NCBI GenBank assembly: GCA_041687805.1
Contig: JBDNJK010000116.1
Span: 1-64,000 of the forward strand
DNA: 64,000 nucleotides
Reading direction: 5' to 3'
Source: SZUA-87 sp041687805
Lineage (GTDB): Bacteria > Actinomycetota > Acidimicrobiia > Acidimicrobiales > Aldehydirespiratoraceae
Positions within the stretch are counted from its first letter, which is position 1; every line of letters begins with the position of its first letter. The position numbers and the translations under genes are program-made. The notes below the pieces were generated by a model, which ran no database searches, was not told where the DNA came from, and saw nothing but the letters and a program-made list of their open reading frames with translations. Positions 24,712-32,527 of the stretch are shown in pieces.

Positions 24712-25812
24712 TCATGGTGTTGGATTCTTTGGAAATCGGGTGAGGCTCCGAGATCCTTTGCTGGTGACCACAACGGTGTCTTCGATCCGGACGCCGCCGA
24801 ACCCCGCTATGTAGATACCAGGCTCGACCGTCAGGACGTTGCCCGGCTGGAGGATATCGGCGTTGCCCTTCGTGACCGCCGGTAGTTCATGGATGTCGAG
24901 TCCAACGCCGTGGCCGGTGCCGTGCCCGAACTGCTCTCCATAGCCGGCTTCGTCGATGATCTCTCGGCAGGCGCGGTCTACATCACCCGCGTTGACGTCG
25001 GGGCCGACTCGATTGACCCCGGCAGATTGAGCGCACGTCACCAGGTCGAGGATCTCCTGGGCCTGGGCTGAAGCGGGCAATCCGCCCACAACGAACGTGC
25101 GAGTCATGTCGCTTCTATATCCATCGACGAGAGCGCCGGCATCGATAATCAACAGGTCGCCGCCGCGTAGTAGACGACTGCCGGGAGTGGCGTGGGGCAT
25201 TGCCGAATGATCGCCGGAGGCCACGATCGTGTCGTAGGCCGGACCGTCGGCGCCACGACGGCGCATTCCGTCGTCGATTGCCAGCGACACTTCTCGCTCG
25301 CTGATGCCAGGCTCGATCATGTCGACGGCGTCGGCAAGTGATTGGTCGACAATTTCTGCTGCGGCCTCGATACGAGCAATTTCGGGCTGGCTCTTCACGC
25401 TCCTGAGGGTGAGAACGATTCGTGTCGTCGCGACCAGTGGGTTAACGAGCGCGCCGCTCCACGATTGTTGATCGGACCAAGTCACCGACTCGGCCTCCAG
25501 CCCGACCCGATGCACTCCCGTGAGGTGAGCTGCGGCCGACGGAATGCTGCGCTGTGAAATCTCGATCGAAACGTCACAATCTGCCCGATCGAGTTGCGCC
25601 GGGGCCTGATCTCGGTAGCGACTGTCGGTTATGAGGACAGCGTTTGACGGGTCGACAACCAACACGCCTGATGACCCGGTGAACCCGGTGCACCAGCGGA
25701 TGTTGGACCGGTCGGTGATCACGAGCGCATCGCAACTCGCCGCATCAAGCCGGCCTCTCACCATGTCGATACGACCAGCCACCGACAGCGGCGAAAGATC
25801 ATTGACGTTCAC
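24712..25812 (-). CDS. pepQ: Xaa-Pro aminopeptidase (M24B)
   Basis: This M24B metallopeptidase should cut X-Pro bonds and fits beside EF-P, which handles proline stretches. The pita-bread domain has all five metal ligands: two Asp in IIDAGALVDGYRSDMTRTF, His in GHGTGHGVGLDIHELP, and Glu in TVEPGIYIAG and VRIEDTVVV. The N-terminal creatinase-like domain spans about residues 12-130 (DRSNIRWCTGFTGS). The GTG at 25812 overlaps the aroQ stop. 366 aa. PepP and PepQ cannot be told apart firmly. Confidence 0.9.
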   Translation of the reverse strand: MNVNDLSPLSVAGRIDMVRGRLDAASCDALVITDRSNIRWCTGFTGSSGVLVVDPSNAVLITDSRYRDQAPAQLDRADCDVSIEISQRSIPSAAAHLTGVHRVGLEAESVTWSDQQSWSGALVNPLVATTRIVLTLRSVKSQPEIARIEAAAEIVDQSLADAVDMIEPGISEREVSLAIDDGMRRRGADGPAYDTIVASGDHSAMPHATPGSRLLRGGDLLIIDAGALVDGYRSDMTRTFVVGGLPASAQAQEILDLVTCAQSAGVNRVGPDVNAGDVDRACREIIDEAGYGEQFGHGTGHGVGLDIHELPAVTKGNADILQPGNVLTVEPGIYIAGFGGVRIEDTVVVTSKGSRSLTRFPKNPTP

Positions 25813-26252
25813 GACAAGAGATCCGCCACCGCATCCACGGCAAGCAGATATCCGTGTGCACCGAAACCGCTGATGCTGCCAGTTGCCACAGGAGCCACCA
25901 CCGAGGTGCGACGCCACGGCTCCCTCGTGTCGGGGTTGGAGAGGTGGAGTTCGACGATGACTCCGTCGTAGGCCGCGAGTGCGTCGTGGATCGCCCATGA
26001 GGAATGGGTGAACGCACCAGGATTGATGATGATCGCAGCCGTTGTGTGGCGGGCCGCATGGATCGCATCTATCAGGTCTGCCTCGCTGTTGGACTGAAGG
26101 TGGTTGATCGACAATCCATGCCGGGCACCGGCCGCTGTGGCAGCCGCAACATGATCATCGAGCGAGTCGGTGCCGTAGATCAACGGCTCGCGTGTGCCGA
26201 GCAGATTCAGGTTGGGACCTGACAACAGAAGCACTTCCACGTTATTTGTCAT
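25809..26252 (-). CDS. aroQ: 3-dehydroquinate dehydratase, type II
   Basis: AroQ dehydrates 3-dehydroquinate in the shikimate pathway. The type II signature GPNLNLLGTREPLIYG (residues 12-27, with the catalytic Tyr), QSNSEADLIDAIH, NPGAFTHSSWAIHDAL and VELHLSNPDTREPWR are intact. A strong GGAGAG lies six bases ahead of the ATG at 26252, which decides this start over a Met eight codons earlier. 147 aa, the normal dodecamer subunit length. Confidence 0.97.
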   Translation of the reverse strand: MTNNVEVLLLSGPNLNLLGTREPLIYGTDSLDDHVAAATAAGARHGLSINHLQSNSEADLIDAIHAARHTTAAIIINPGAFTHSSWAIHDALAAYDGVIVELHLSNPDTREPWRRTSVVAPVATGSISGFGAHGYLLAVDAVADLLS

Positions 26253-26285
26253 TGGTGTCTCTCCGATCTCATTCAATTGAGCGTG

Positions 26286-27293
26286 TCATCGAACGGCATC
26301 CACTGCGTTGATCAACAGATCACGGTCTATTCCAACCACCGGCTCCACACCCGATGGACCATCGAGCACCAAAGTGACACCCGCAACAGCCTTCTTGTCA
26401 TGGGTGAAGAGATCGACGAGTTCGCTGCTTTTCAGCACGCCGGGGACTTTGCTTGACAGATCGTAGGCCGCCACAACCCGGCGGTGCTCAGCCACACGCG
26501 CATCGTCGATTCGGCCCAGGCGTCGCGCCACCTCGGCGGCGTAGACAAGCCCGATCGCGACGGCTTCGCCATGACGCAGGTCGTAGGACCCAGCGGTCTC
26601 GATGGCATGAGCGAGCGTGTGTCCGTAGTTGAGCACGGCACGACTCCCCAAATCGCGTTCATCGGCCATGACCACATCGGCTTTCAGTTTCACGCACGCC
26701 GTCACTCTGGCGTTGATGTCGAGACGATCGAGATCACCTGCCCCGAGGAAGTGATACTTCGCAACCTCACCGTTTCCGCTCTTCGTCTCACGATCCGGCA
26801 AGCTCGACAACGTCTCGGTGTCGCACAGCACAGCCGATGGCTGCCAGAACGCGCCAACAAGATTTTTCCCCTCGGGAACATTCACGCCGGTCTTGCCACC
26901 TATCGCCGCGTCGACCTGACCAAGGAGGGTGGTCGACACGGACACGAAGCGAATCCCGCGATGATAAACCGATGCCACAAAACCGCCGAGATCGGTTACC
27001 ACACCACCGCCCACCGCCACGATCACGTCACCACGGGTGAAACCGGCACGTGCCAAACGCCGGCACACCGTCTCGACGTTGGCCAGCGACTTGGCCTCCT
27101 CACCGGGCGGAACAACGATCGTGATGTGTTCAACCCCGGGATCGACAGTCCAGGGCACAGCCTCTTGCGTCACAACAGCGACTCTTCGAGCATCGGCTGG
27201 CAGCACGTCGTGCAACATTGCTCGCACGCCGCGGCCCACGTGTACGCGATATCCGCGTTCTCCGAGGTCGACATCTATGACGCTCACAAACAT
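26286..27293 (-). CDS. aroB: 3-dehydroquinate synthase
   Basis: AroB makes 3-dehydroquinate from DAHP using NAD and a metal ion. Family stretches include VAVGGGVVTDLGGFVASVYHRG, TTLLGQVDAAIGGKTGVN, the metal-binding Glu in KSGNGEVAKYHFL, and LNYGHTLAHAIE with a metal His. 335 aa, slightly shorter than the E. coli enzyme. The start overlaps the aroK stop by ten bases, so aroK-aroB form one unit followed by aroQ. Confidence 0.97.
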   Translation of the reverse strand: MFVSVIDVDLGERGYRVHVGRGVRAMLHDVLPADARRVAVVTQEAVPWTVDPGVEHITIVVPPGEEAKSLANVETVCRRLARAGFTRGDVIVAVGGGVVTDLGGFVASVYHRGIRFVSVSTTLLGQVDAAIGGKTGVNVPEGKNLVGAFWQPSAVLCDTETLSSLPDRETKSGNGEVAKYHFLGAGDLDRLDINARVTACVKLKADVVMADERDLGSRAVLNYGHTLAHAIETAGSYDLRHGEAVAIGLVYAAEVARRLGRIDDARVAEHRRVVAAYDLSSKVPGVLKSSELVDLFTHDKKAVAGVTLVLDGPSGVEPVVGIDRDLLINAVDAVR

Positions 27294-27808
27294 CCATCCT
27301 CTTCGATCACGGCTATCAGGTGGTCGACCGTAGCCCTACGCCCGAGGTCGGTCGTGTCTACTCTCAAGTCGCACACCTCTTCATAAAACGCCGACCTCTC
27401 CGAAACTTTCCTGGCAAGGTTCGCCTCGACGTCTCCTTGAAGGAGCGGCCTTCCGCGACCTCCATGCACTCGTTTGACAAGGGCCGCGACCCCGGCATCC
27501 AACCAGATGACCAACGACGCGGCGTCACACAGTATGAGGCGATTGGTGGGCGACACCACGATCCCGCCGCCTGTGGACACGACTGATCGCGGTCCGGCGA
27601 GAATCTCGCTGAGCGCGACGGACTCACGGCGACGAAAATCGGCCTCACCCCAACGACGAAAGATCTCCTCGACCGAACACCCAGCACCACTTGCAACCGC
27701 CGAATCGGTGTCTCGGTGAGGCAGACCGAAATGTTTTGCCAAGTCGCGCCCGACTGTCGACTTGCCCGACCCCATGGGCCCAACCAGAACAAGGTGCCGC
27801 TTCCTCAC
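27284..27808 (-). CDS. aroK: Shikimate kinase
   Basis: AroK phosphorylates shikimate. The P-loop GPMGSGKST is at residues 10-18, the shikimate-binding DTD near residue 35, RRRES near residue 60, VVSTGGGIVV near residue 77 and the lid ERSAFYEE near residue 135. 174 aa. The GTG start follows TACCCT plus seven bases, so the aroK-aroB-aroQ-pepQ-efp run probably has its own leaderless promoter here. Chorismate synthase (aroC), often just upstream of aroK, is missing. Confidence 0.96.
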   Translation of the reverse strand: MRKRHLVLVGPMGSGKSTVGRDLAKHFGLPHRDTDSAVASGAGCSVEEIFRRWGEADFRRRESVALSEILAGPRSVVSTGGGIVVSPTNRLILCDAASLVIWLDAGVAALVKRVHGGRGRPLLQGDVEANLARKVSERSAFYEEVCDLRVDTTDLGRRATVDHLIAVIEEDGCL

Positions 27809-27815
27809 CGGCCAG

Positions 27816-27821
27816 AGGGTA
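27816..27821 (-). promoter_or_regulatory. -10 element of aroK (leaderless type)
   Basis: TACCCT on the minus strand is followed by seven bases and the aroK GTG. It lies in the 49-base gap after the prepilin peptidase gene. Confidence 0.4.
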
Positions 27822-27857
27822 CCGCCATGGTGTCGTGTGGATGTCGGCTTTACACCT

Positions 27858-28697
27858 TCAGACGCCCAGAAGCGTCTGGGACAACAGTATGGCGATCACC
27901 GTGCCGGCGGCCAGAGCCGGACCGAAGGGAATACTTTGCGCCAGCACGCGTGTCGGTTGACCATCGGTCGCCTCCGGATCGGCCAACAGGTCGGCATCCG
28001 ACTTCCTGGCCATGGCCACCGCAATGCCGCCGGTGACCCCGATGACGCTACCGATCAGCAACGAGATGAAAATCAGGCGGATGACCGGCGTCCAACCCAC
28101 ATATGTGCTTCCTGCGACCCACCCGATGTGGAGCCCGAGCAACAGCGACAATTTGACGTCACCGAATCCCATGCCCCGCGGCGAGATCAAGTGAGCGATC
28201 AGCAAGAGTGTGAAATAGGCCAAGGCCCCGACCAGCGCTCGGCCTATCGCAACTGGACGATCGATTATCAGAGCGACTGCCACCATGGCTACAACTGACA
28301 CTCCAATTGCAGGAAAGGTGATCAGGTCGGGCAATCGATAGACATACATGTCGATCACCGACAACGCCATCAACGCCGTGATGAGAACAAGAGGCGGGAT
28401 GATCACCCACTCCGCTCCGAACTTGACGGCGACGATCGCGAACAGCACTGCCGTTACTACCTCCACCGCGGGATATGCGGGGGTGATCGAATGATCGCAG
28501 TGACGGCATTTGCCATGCTGGCGAACCCACGAAACAACAGGAATCACTTCGCCGATATTCAAGGGATGTTCGCAAAAGGGGCATCTGGAACGAAACGAAA
28601 GTGGCGTCTTGTCGGGGACACGATCGATGATCATCGTCACCAACCCGCCGACTATCAGCCCAATCGGGATTGCGCCGATCACGAAGGCGGTATCCAA
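27858..28697 (-). CDS. Prepilin peptidase (A24, PilD-like)
   Basis: PilD-type enzymes cut and methylate type IV prepilin-like proteins at the inner membrane. The N-terminal methylase part has two CxxC pairs (C39/C42 and C64/C67). The aspartates of the peptidase are D116 (SVIDMYVYRLPD) and the Asp of GMGFGDVKL near residue 179. About seven to eight hydrophobic helices are visible. 279 aa. It lies among aro genes as in M. tuberculosis, with no pilin or pil ATPase gene in the window, so its substrates are encoded elsewhere. Confidence 0.93.
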   Translation of the reverse strand: MDTAFVIGAIPIGLIVGGLVTMIIDRVPDKTPLSFRSRCPFCEHPLNIGEVIPVVSWVRQHGKCRHCDHSITPAYPAVEVVTAVLFAIVAVKFGAEWVIIPPLVLITALMALSVIDMYVYRLPDLITFPAIGVSVVAMVAVALIIDRPVAIGRALVGALAYFTLLLIAHLISPRGMGFGDVKLSLLLGLHIGWVAGSTYVGWTPVIRLIFISLLIGSVIGVTGGIAVAMARKSDADLLADPEATDGQPTRVLAQSIPFGPALAAGTVIAILLSQTLLGV

Positions 28698-28729
28698 TCA
28701 GATCGCCTCCCTGCTCGACGGCTTCGGCC

Positions 28730-29665
28730 TCAGGAGTCTACCGAACCCAGAAATCTCAGCAGAAGGCTCCTGTTGACTGTGCCATCCTCTGCCTCCACCT
28801 GCGCCAGCAAAGCGTCGCGCTCGGTATCGGTGGTAGCTCTAGCCGCTTGGGCAACAGCTCTCGCTGCCCTCGGACTGAGATTCGCAAGTTGCCTCGCCAT
28901 CTCGGCCGGGTTGAGGGTCTCTTCTTCGGGCTGTCCCCAATCACCACGGCTGTCCATCAGCGGATCGCCTGCGGTCAGCAACGGATCGAGTGAGGAGACG
29001 TGACCGGAATCAGCCAGTGGCCCCTCATCATGGAAGGTGAATAGGTCGTCGACTTCTGGTTCTGTCCTATCCATGGAATCGGGTGTTTCTACCGAAGCTT
29101 CATCTACCTCTACCGGAGATTCAGATATCTCCACCAGAGAACTTTCAATCAGATCTTTCACCAGCCGGCATGCGTCCACTTCGTTCAGTGCCATACGACG
29201 CACTACGTCTGTGACCAGCGAGCCAGAACCGATGGCAACGATTCCGCGCCAGCGATCAGCATCGACCACCACGTCATGGTCCGATAGTTCCTGACAAAGG
29301 GAAATGTACACGTTCATGGACGGCACGACGAGTTGGATCTGGTGCCATTCAACGAGCATCGCCTCGGCTTGAGACAGAACCAAGCTCATGGGCTGAGGTG
29401 TCGAGACAGCAGTAGTCGTGACGTCATCCTCGAAGGTGAACGAGCCTGTCTCCCAACGCATGAGATGGAACAACACCTCCCCATAGGTCGGTTCAACTGT
29501 GAGATCGCCATCGACCTCTGCAGCTACGACGTCGCCGTTGCCGAGCCAGACGTTGCCTGACCCGCTTGGGCTCAGTACGCCTAGTCGGCCGGATTTCATC
29601 GTCGACGCGAGTAGCCGCATGACATCCGGTAGTGAGAATGTGTCGAGAGTGCCAGAGAGTGCCAC
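28730..29665 (-). CDS. DUF4388 (PATAN-like) domain protein
   Basis: The N-terminal 110 residues match DUF4388: MALSGTLDTFSLPDVMRLLA, MKSGRLGVLSP, GDVVAAEVDGDLTVEPTY and HLMRWETGSFTFEDD, a domain usually linked to gliding, pili or response regulators. A second globular part (about residues 110-190) and a long acidic region (about 190-270) with no known domain follow. GGAGG lies five bases ahead of the GTG at 29665 and decides the start. It is next to the prepilin peptidase gene, so a role in pilus or surface regulation is possible but unproven. 311 aa. Confidence 0.8.
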   Translation of the reverse strand: MALSGTLDTFSLPDVMRLLASTMKSGRLGVLSPSGSGNVWLGNGDVVAAEVDGDLTVEPTYGEVLFHLMRWETGSFTFEDDVTTTAVSTPQPMSLVLSQAEAMLVEWHQIQLVVPSMNVYISLCQELSDHDVVVDADRWRGIVAIGSGSLVTDVVRRMALNEVDACRLVKDLIESSLVEISESPVEVDEASVETPDSMDRTEPEVDDLFTFHDEGPLADSGHVSSLDPLLTAGDPLMDSRGDWGQPEEETLNPAEMARQLANLSPRAARAVAQAARATTDTERDALLAQVEAEDGTVNRSLLLRFLGSVDS

Positions 29666-29725
29666 GTTTACCTCCGAAGTAAAACAACAAGTCACTATCG
29701 GCACAACAGTGAGGGGATGTGAGTG

Positions 29726-30571
29726 TTAACGAGAATGAAGTTCGGCAATTGCCGCGTTCCTCATCGTGCCAATCGGTGCAGCCACTTGAGTCCAGCTACT
29801 GAAAGCAATAGCCGCTTGGCGAATCAGCATCGACAAACCATTATGCGCTGATGCGCCGTTCTCGACTGCGCCAGCCATCCATGCGGTGGTGGCTGGGTTG
29901 TAAATCAGATCGACTACCACCTGACCGGAACCCAAAAGTGAGGGGTCACAAGGAAACGACCGGTCGCCACCCAGGCCGACCGGAGTGGCGTTGACCACCA
30001 CCTCGGCCTGCGACACCTCACCTACTACAGCGACTCGCCCAACCTCACCGGCAAGCCGAGCTGCAGCAACGCCTCTTTCGTGTGACCGGTTGATCACCGC
30101 TATGTCGGAGGCTCCGGATTTCGAGAGAGCCAGGATCACGGCACGCGCTGCTCCGCCTGCACCCAAGACTGCAAACGAATGGCCGGCAGGTTCGATACCG
30201 GCGTCGTCGCGAAGAGCATCGACGAATCCTGCACCATCGGTGTTGTCGGCGCCGACTCGACCGTCAGGAAGTAGAGAAAGACAATTGGCAGCATTCAATG
30301 CCGCTGCCGTTTCGCTGACCTCATCGACCGCTGCCAGAACGGCTTCCTTGTGAGGCATGGTGACCGACATCCCGGCAATGCCAAGAGCCTTCATGGCGTG
30401 GACCGCTGCGACGCCACCTCCGGCAGGCACAGGAAGCGCCACATAGACCCAATCGAGCCCTGAAGCGCCGAACGCAGCATTGTGTATGACCGGCGACAGC
30501 GAATGCGAAATCGGGTCCCCGATCACTGCGGCGACACGTGTCGAGCCTCGAGGCGATCGCAGAACGTTCAC
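29726..30571 (-). CDS. aroE: Shikimate dehydrogenase
   Basis: AroE reduces 3-dehydroshikimate with NADPH. The substrate site VIGDPISHSLSPVIHNAAF (about residues 17-35), catalytic Lys in SVTMPHKEA and NTDGAGFVDAL are present, with the nucleotide-binding FAVLGAGGAARAVI near residues 127-140. I chose the GTG at 30571, seven bases after the mltG stop; the longer reading would run into mltG. 281 aa. The order alaS-ruvX-mltG-aroE is the actinobacterial one. Confidence 0.93.
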   Translation of the reverse strand: MNVLRSPRGSTRVAAVIGDPISHSLSPVIHNAAFGASGLDWVYVALPVPAGGGVAAVHAMKALGIAGMSVTMPHKEAVLAAVDEVSETAAALNAANCLSLLPDGRVGADNTDGAGFVDALRDDAGIEPAGHSFAVLGAGGAARAVILALSKSGASDIAVINRSHERGVAAARLAGEVGRVAVVGEVSQAEVVVNATPVGLGGDRSFPCDPSLLGSGQVVVDLIYNPATTAWMAGAVENGASAHNGLSMLIRQAAIAFSSWTQVAAPIGTMRNAAIAELHSR

Positions 30572-30578
30572 CTCGACA

Positions 30579-32111
30579 TCAACCGCAATAGCCGAGGTCT
30601 GTGCACACCTGCAGAGCCACGGCTCGTTCAGACTCGGTGGTGGCAAATGTGTGGGCACCCTTGACACCACCCTCGTCGGTGAGGACATAGTAGAACCAAT
30701 CACCCTCAGCTGGCTGAAGCGCAGCCTTGAGCGACTTTGCTCCTGGAGCGGCAATTGGGGTGGGTGGTAGTCCTGCTACTGCTCGGGTGTTCCATGGCGA
30801 CTCGTTGTCGAGGTCGCTCTGCAACAACGGCTCGGTGAATGACTTTCCGGCCGCGTAGTAGGTCGAGGCATCAATCCCCAACTTCTCACCGACCAAAAGG
30901 CGGTTGTAGATCACGCGGGCGATCTTCGCACGATCTCCGTCGACCTTTGCTTCTTCCTCGATCAAGGACGCGACGATCACCACCTGGTAGTCGGTGAGCC
31001 CAAGCTCATCGATGACAGAAGCACGACCAGGGTCCTCCAACAGGGCTCCGAACCGTTGGTCGAACGTCTGACTCATCCGGTCGATGAGCTTGTGTTCGTT
31101 GCCGCGATCGCGCTCCGGCACGTCGTACGTGGCCGGGAACAACATCCCTTCGAACCAGAACAGCGAGAGGTCGGTCGAATCGAGATACTTCGAGATGAGC
31201 GATTCGTCGGCCAGGGCCTGCAGCAGATCGTCTCGCGTGAATCGGTCGTTCTCGGCGACGAGGCGATCGATGATCTCGGTCAGCCGAAGGCCCTCAGGAA
31301 TGGTGATGTCGAACACCGGCTCCGGGATCGGCCCCTCATCGAGTTGTCCAACCGCGGCATCGAAACTCATATTGAGATTGAGTATGTAATCTCCGGCTTC
31401 GAACGTCCGCTCGGCATCGCAGCCCAGAAATCCGGTGATTGAAATATGGCCACCGGTGTCGCCCTCGCAACGCAACCAATAGCGAAAAACCGTGCCGTTG
31501 CTGATGACATTCTTGGATGCGAGTGCCGATGCCACATCGTTGGTGGAGGCCCCTTTGGGAATGTCGAAATCAACTTCGGCTCCCACCGAACCCGCCGGGG
31601 TGATCTGTGCGTCGATCCAGGTGTAGATCTTGCCTCTGACCCAACCGGCCGCAAACAAGACGAGGAGAATCAAGATCAGAATCCTGAAGATCCCGCCCCA
31701 ACTGTTGCGATACCTGACCCAGTTGCGATCTTCCAGGTCGTAGCGCGGATCCACAAGCGGGTCGGCCATGGGGTCATCTTCAAAGACGTACTCGACACCG
31801 TCGGCATCGACCCCAGCCACAATCACCGCACCTGGAGGCGCTATGTGATCGGGCAGGGCTACCGACGACTCGGGCGACAGGGTCGATACTCCCGGTTGGA
31901 CCGGGATCTGCGCCGGCACGGTGGGCGTCACAGGAACAGCCACTCGAGTCGGCTGGCGTCGTTTGGCGCGTGGCCGAGTGGTCGGGCGCGGTGTCTCGAC
32001 CTGCGATTCGACCTCTACTTGCCCGGGGGTCGCCTCAGCATCCTCGGGAGATTGGCCTTCGCCGACGATGAACGCCGATAACGACTTCCACGGCTTCGAC
32101 TTCTCAGCCAC
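30579..32111 (-). CDS. mltG: Endolytic murein transglycosylase MltG
   Basis: MltG cuts nascent peptidoglycan strands at the outer face of the membrane. A long cytoplasmic N-terminal region (residues 1-135, rich in Pro and basic residues near 41-60) precedes a single membrane helix (about 141-158, FRILILILLVLFAAGW). The LysM-like and YceG catalytic domain follows, with the catalytic Glu in SLIEEEAKVDGDR and RVIYNRLLVGEKLGID. The GTG at 32111 overlaps ruvX by eight bases. 510 aa. Confidence 0.94.
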   Translation of the reverse strand: MAEKSKPWKSLSAFIVGEGQSPEDAEATPGQVEVESQVETPRPTTRPRAKRRQPTRVAVPVTPTVPAQIPVQPGVSTLSPESSVALPDHIAPPGAVIVAGVDADGVEYVFEDDPMADPLVDPRYDLEDRNWVRYRNSWGGIFRILILILLVLFAAGWVRGKIYTWIDAQITPAGSVGAEVDFDIPKGASTNDVASALASKNVISNGTVFRYWLRCEGDTGGHISITGFLGCDAERTFEAGDYILNLNMSFDAAVGQLDEGPIPEPVFDITIPEGLRLTEIIDRLVAENDRFTRDDLLQALADESLISKYLDSTDLSLFWFEGMLFPATYDVPERDRGNEHKLIDRMSQTFDQRFGALLEDPGRASVIDELGLTDYQVVIVASLIEEEAKVDGDRAKIARVIYNRLLVGEKLGIDASTYYAAGKSFTEPLLQSDLDNESPWNTRAVAGLPPTPIAAPGAKSLKAALQPAEGDWFYYVLTDEGGVKGAHTFATTESERAVALQVCTDLGYCG

Positions 32112-32526
32112 GTGGCATCCCCGAATCGAGCCACGATTGCAAAATGACCGAAGCAGCAACCATGTCGATCACGCGGCGGCGGTCGGCGGCGTTCATATCC
32201 TGCTCCTTGAGGCTGCGCTCGGCGGTGACGGTGGTGAGTCTCTCATCGTAGGTAACAACCGGCACTGTGAGGGTGTCGCCGAGCGCCTTACTTTCGGACA
32301 GGCAAAGTTTGGCGGCCGGCCCCATGGTGCCATCGAGGCTGAATGGCATGCCGACCACGACGATTTCGGCCTCCCACTCTTCGACAAGATCGGAGATCAT
32401 TTGATGCTCGCGTTTACGATCTCCAACACGCCGGATTACCTCGATCGGTGTCGCGATCGAACCACGGCTGTCGCTGATGGCAACGCCCACACGTTTCGAC
32501 CCCAAATCGAGGCCCAGGGCCCTCAT
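32104..32526 (-). CDS. ruvX: RuvX/YqgF, 16S rRNA processing and putative Holliday junction nuclease
   Basis: YqgF-family RNase H fold protein. The first acidic residue is in MRALGLDLGSKRVGVAISD (residues 1-19). VVGMPFSLDGTMGPAA and VVTYDERLTTVTAE supply the later active-site residues, and a final Asp is in RRRVIDMVAAS. In E. coli it helps mature 16S rRNA. 140 aa. It starts one base after the alaS stop; the order alaS-ruvX-mltG-aroE is conserved. Confidence 0.93.
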   Translation of the reverse strand: MRALGLDLGSKRVGVAISDSRGSIATPIEVIRRVGDRKREHQMISDLVEEWEAEIVVVGMPFSLDGTMGPAAKLCLSESKALGDTLTVPVVTYDERLTTVTAERSLKEQDMNAADRRRVIDMVAASVILQSWLDSGMPRG

Positions 32527-32527
32527 G

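Noticed and set aside
24698..25812. Possible fusion of the Xaa-Pro peptidase with an upstream extension
   Set aside because: A longer in-frame reading runs upstream of 25812 but lies inside aroQ and has no family match. The GTGA overlap gives the right start.
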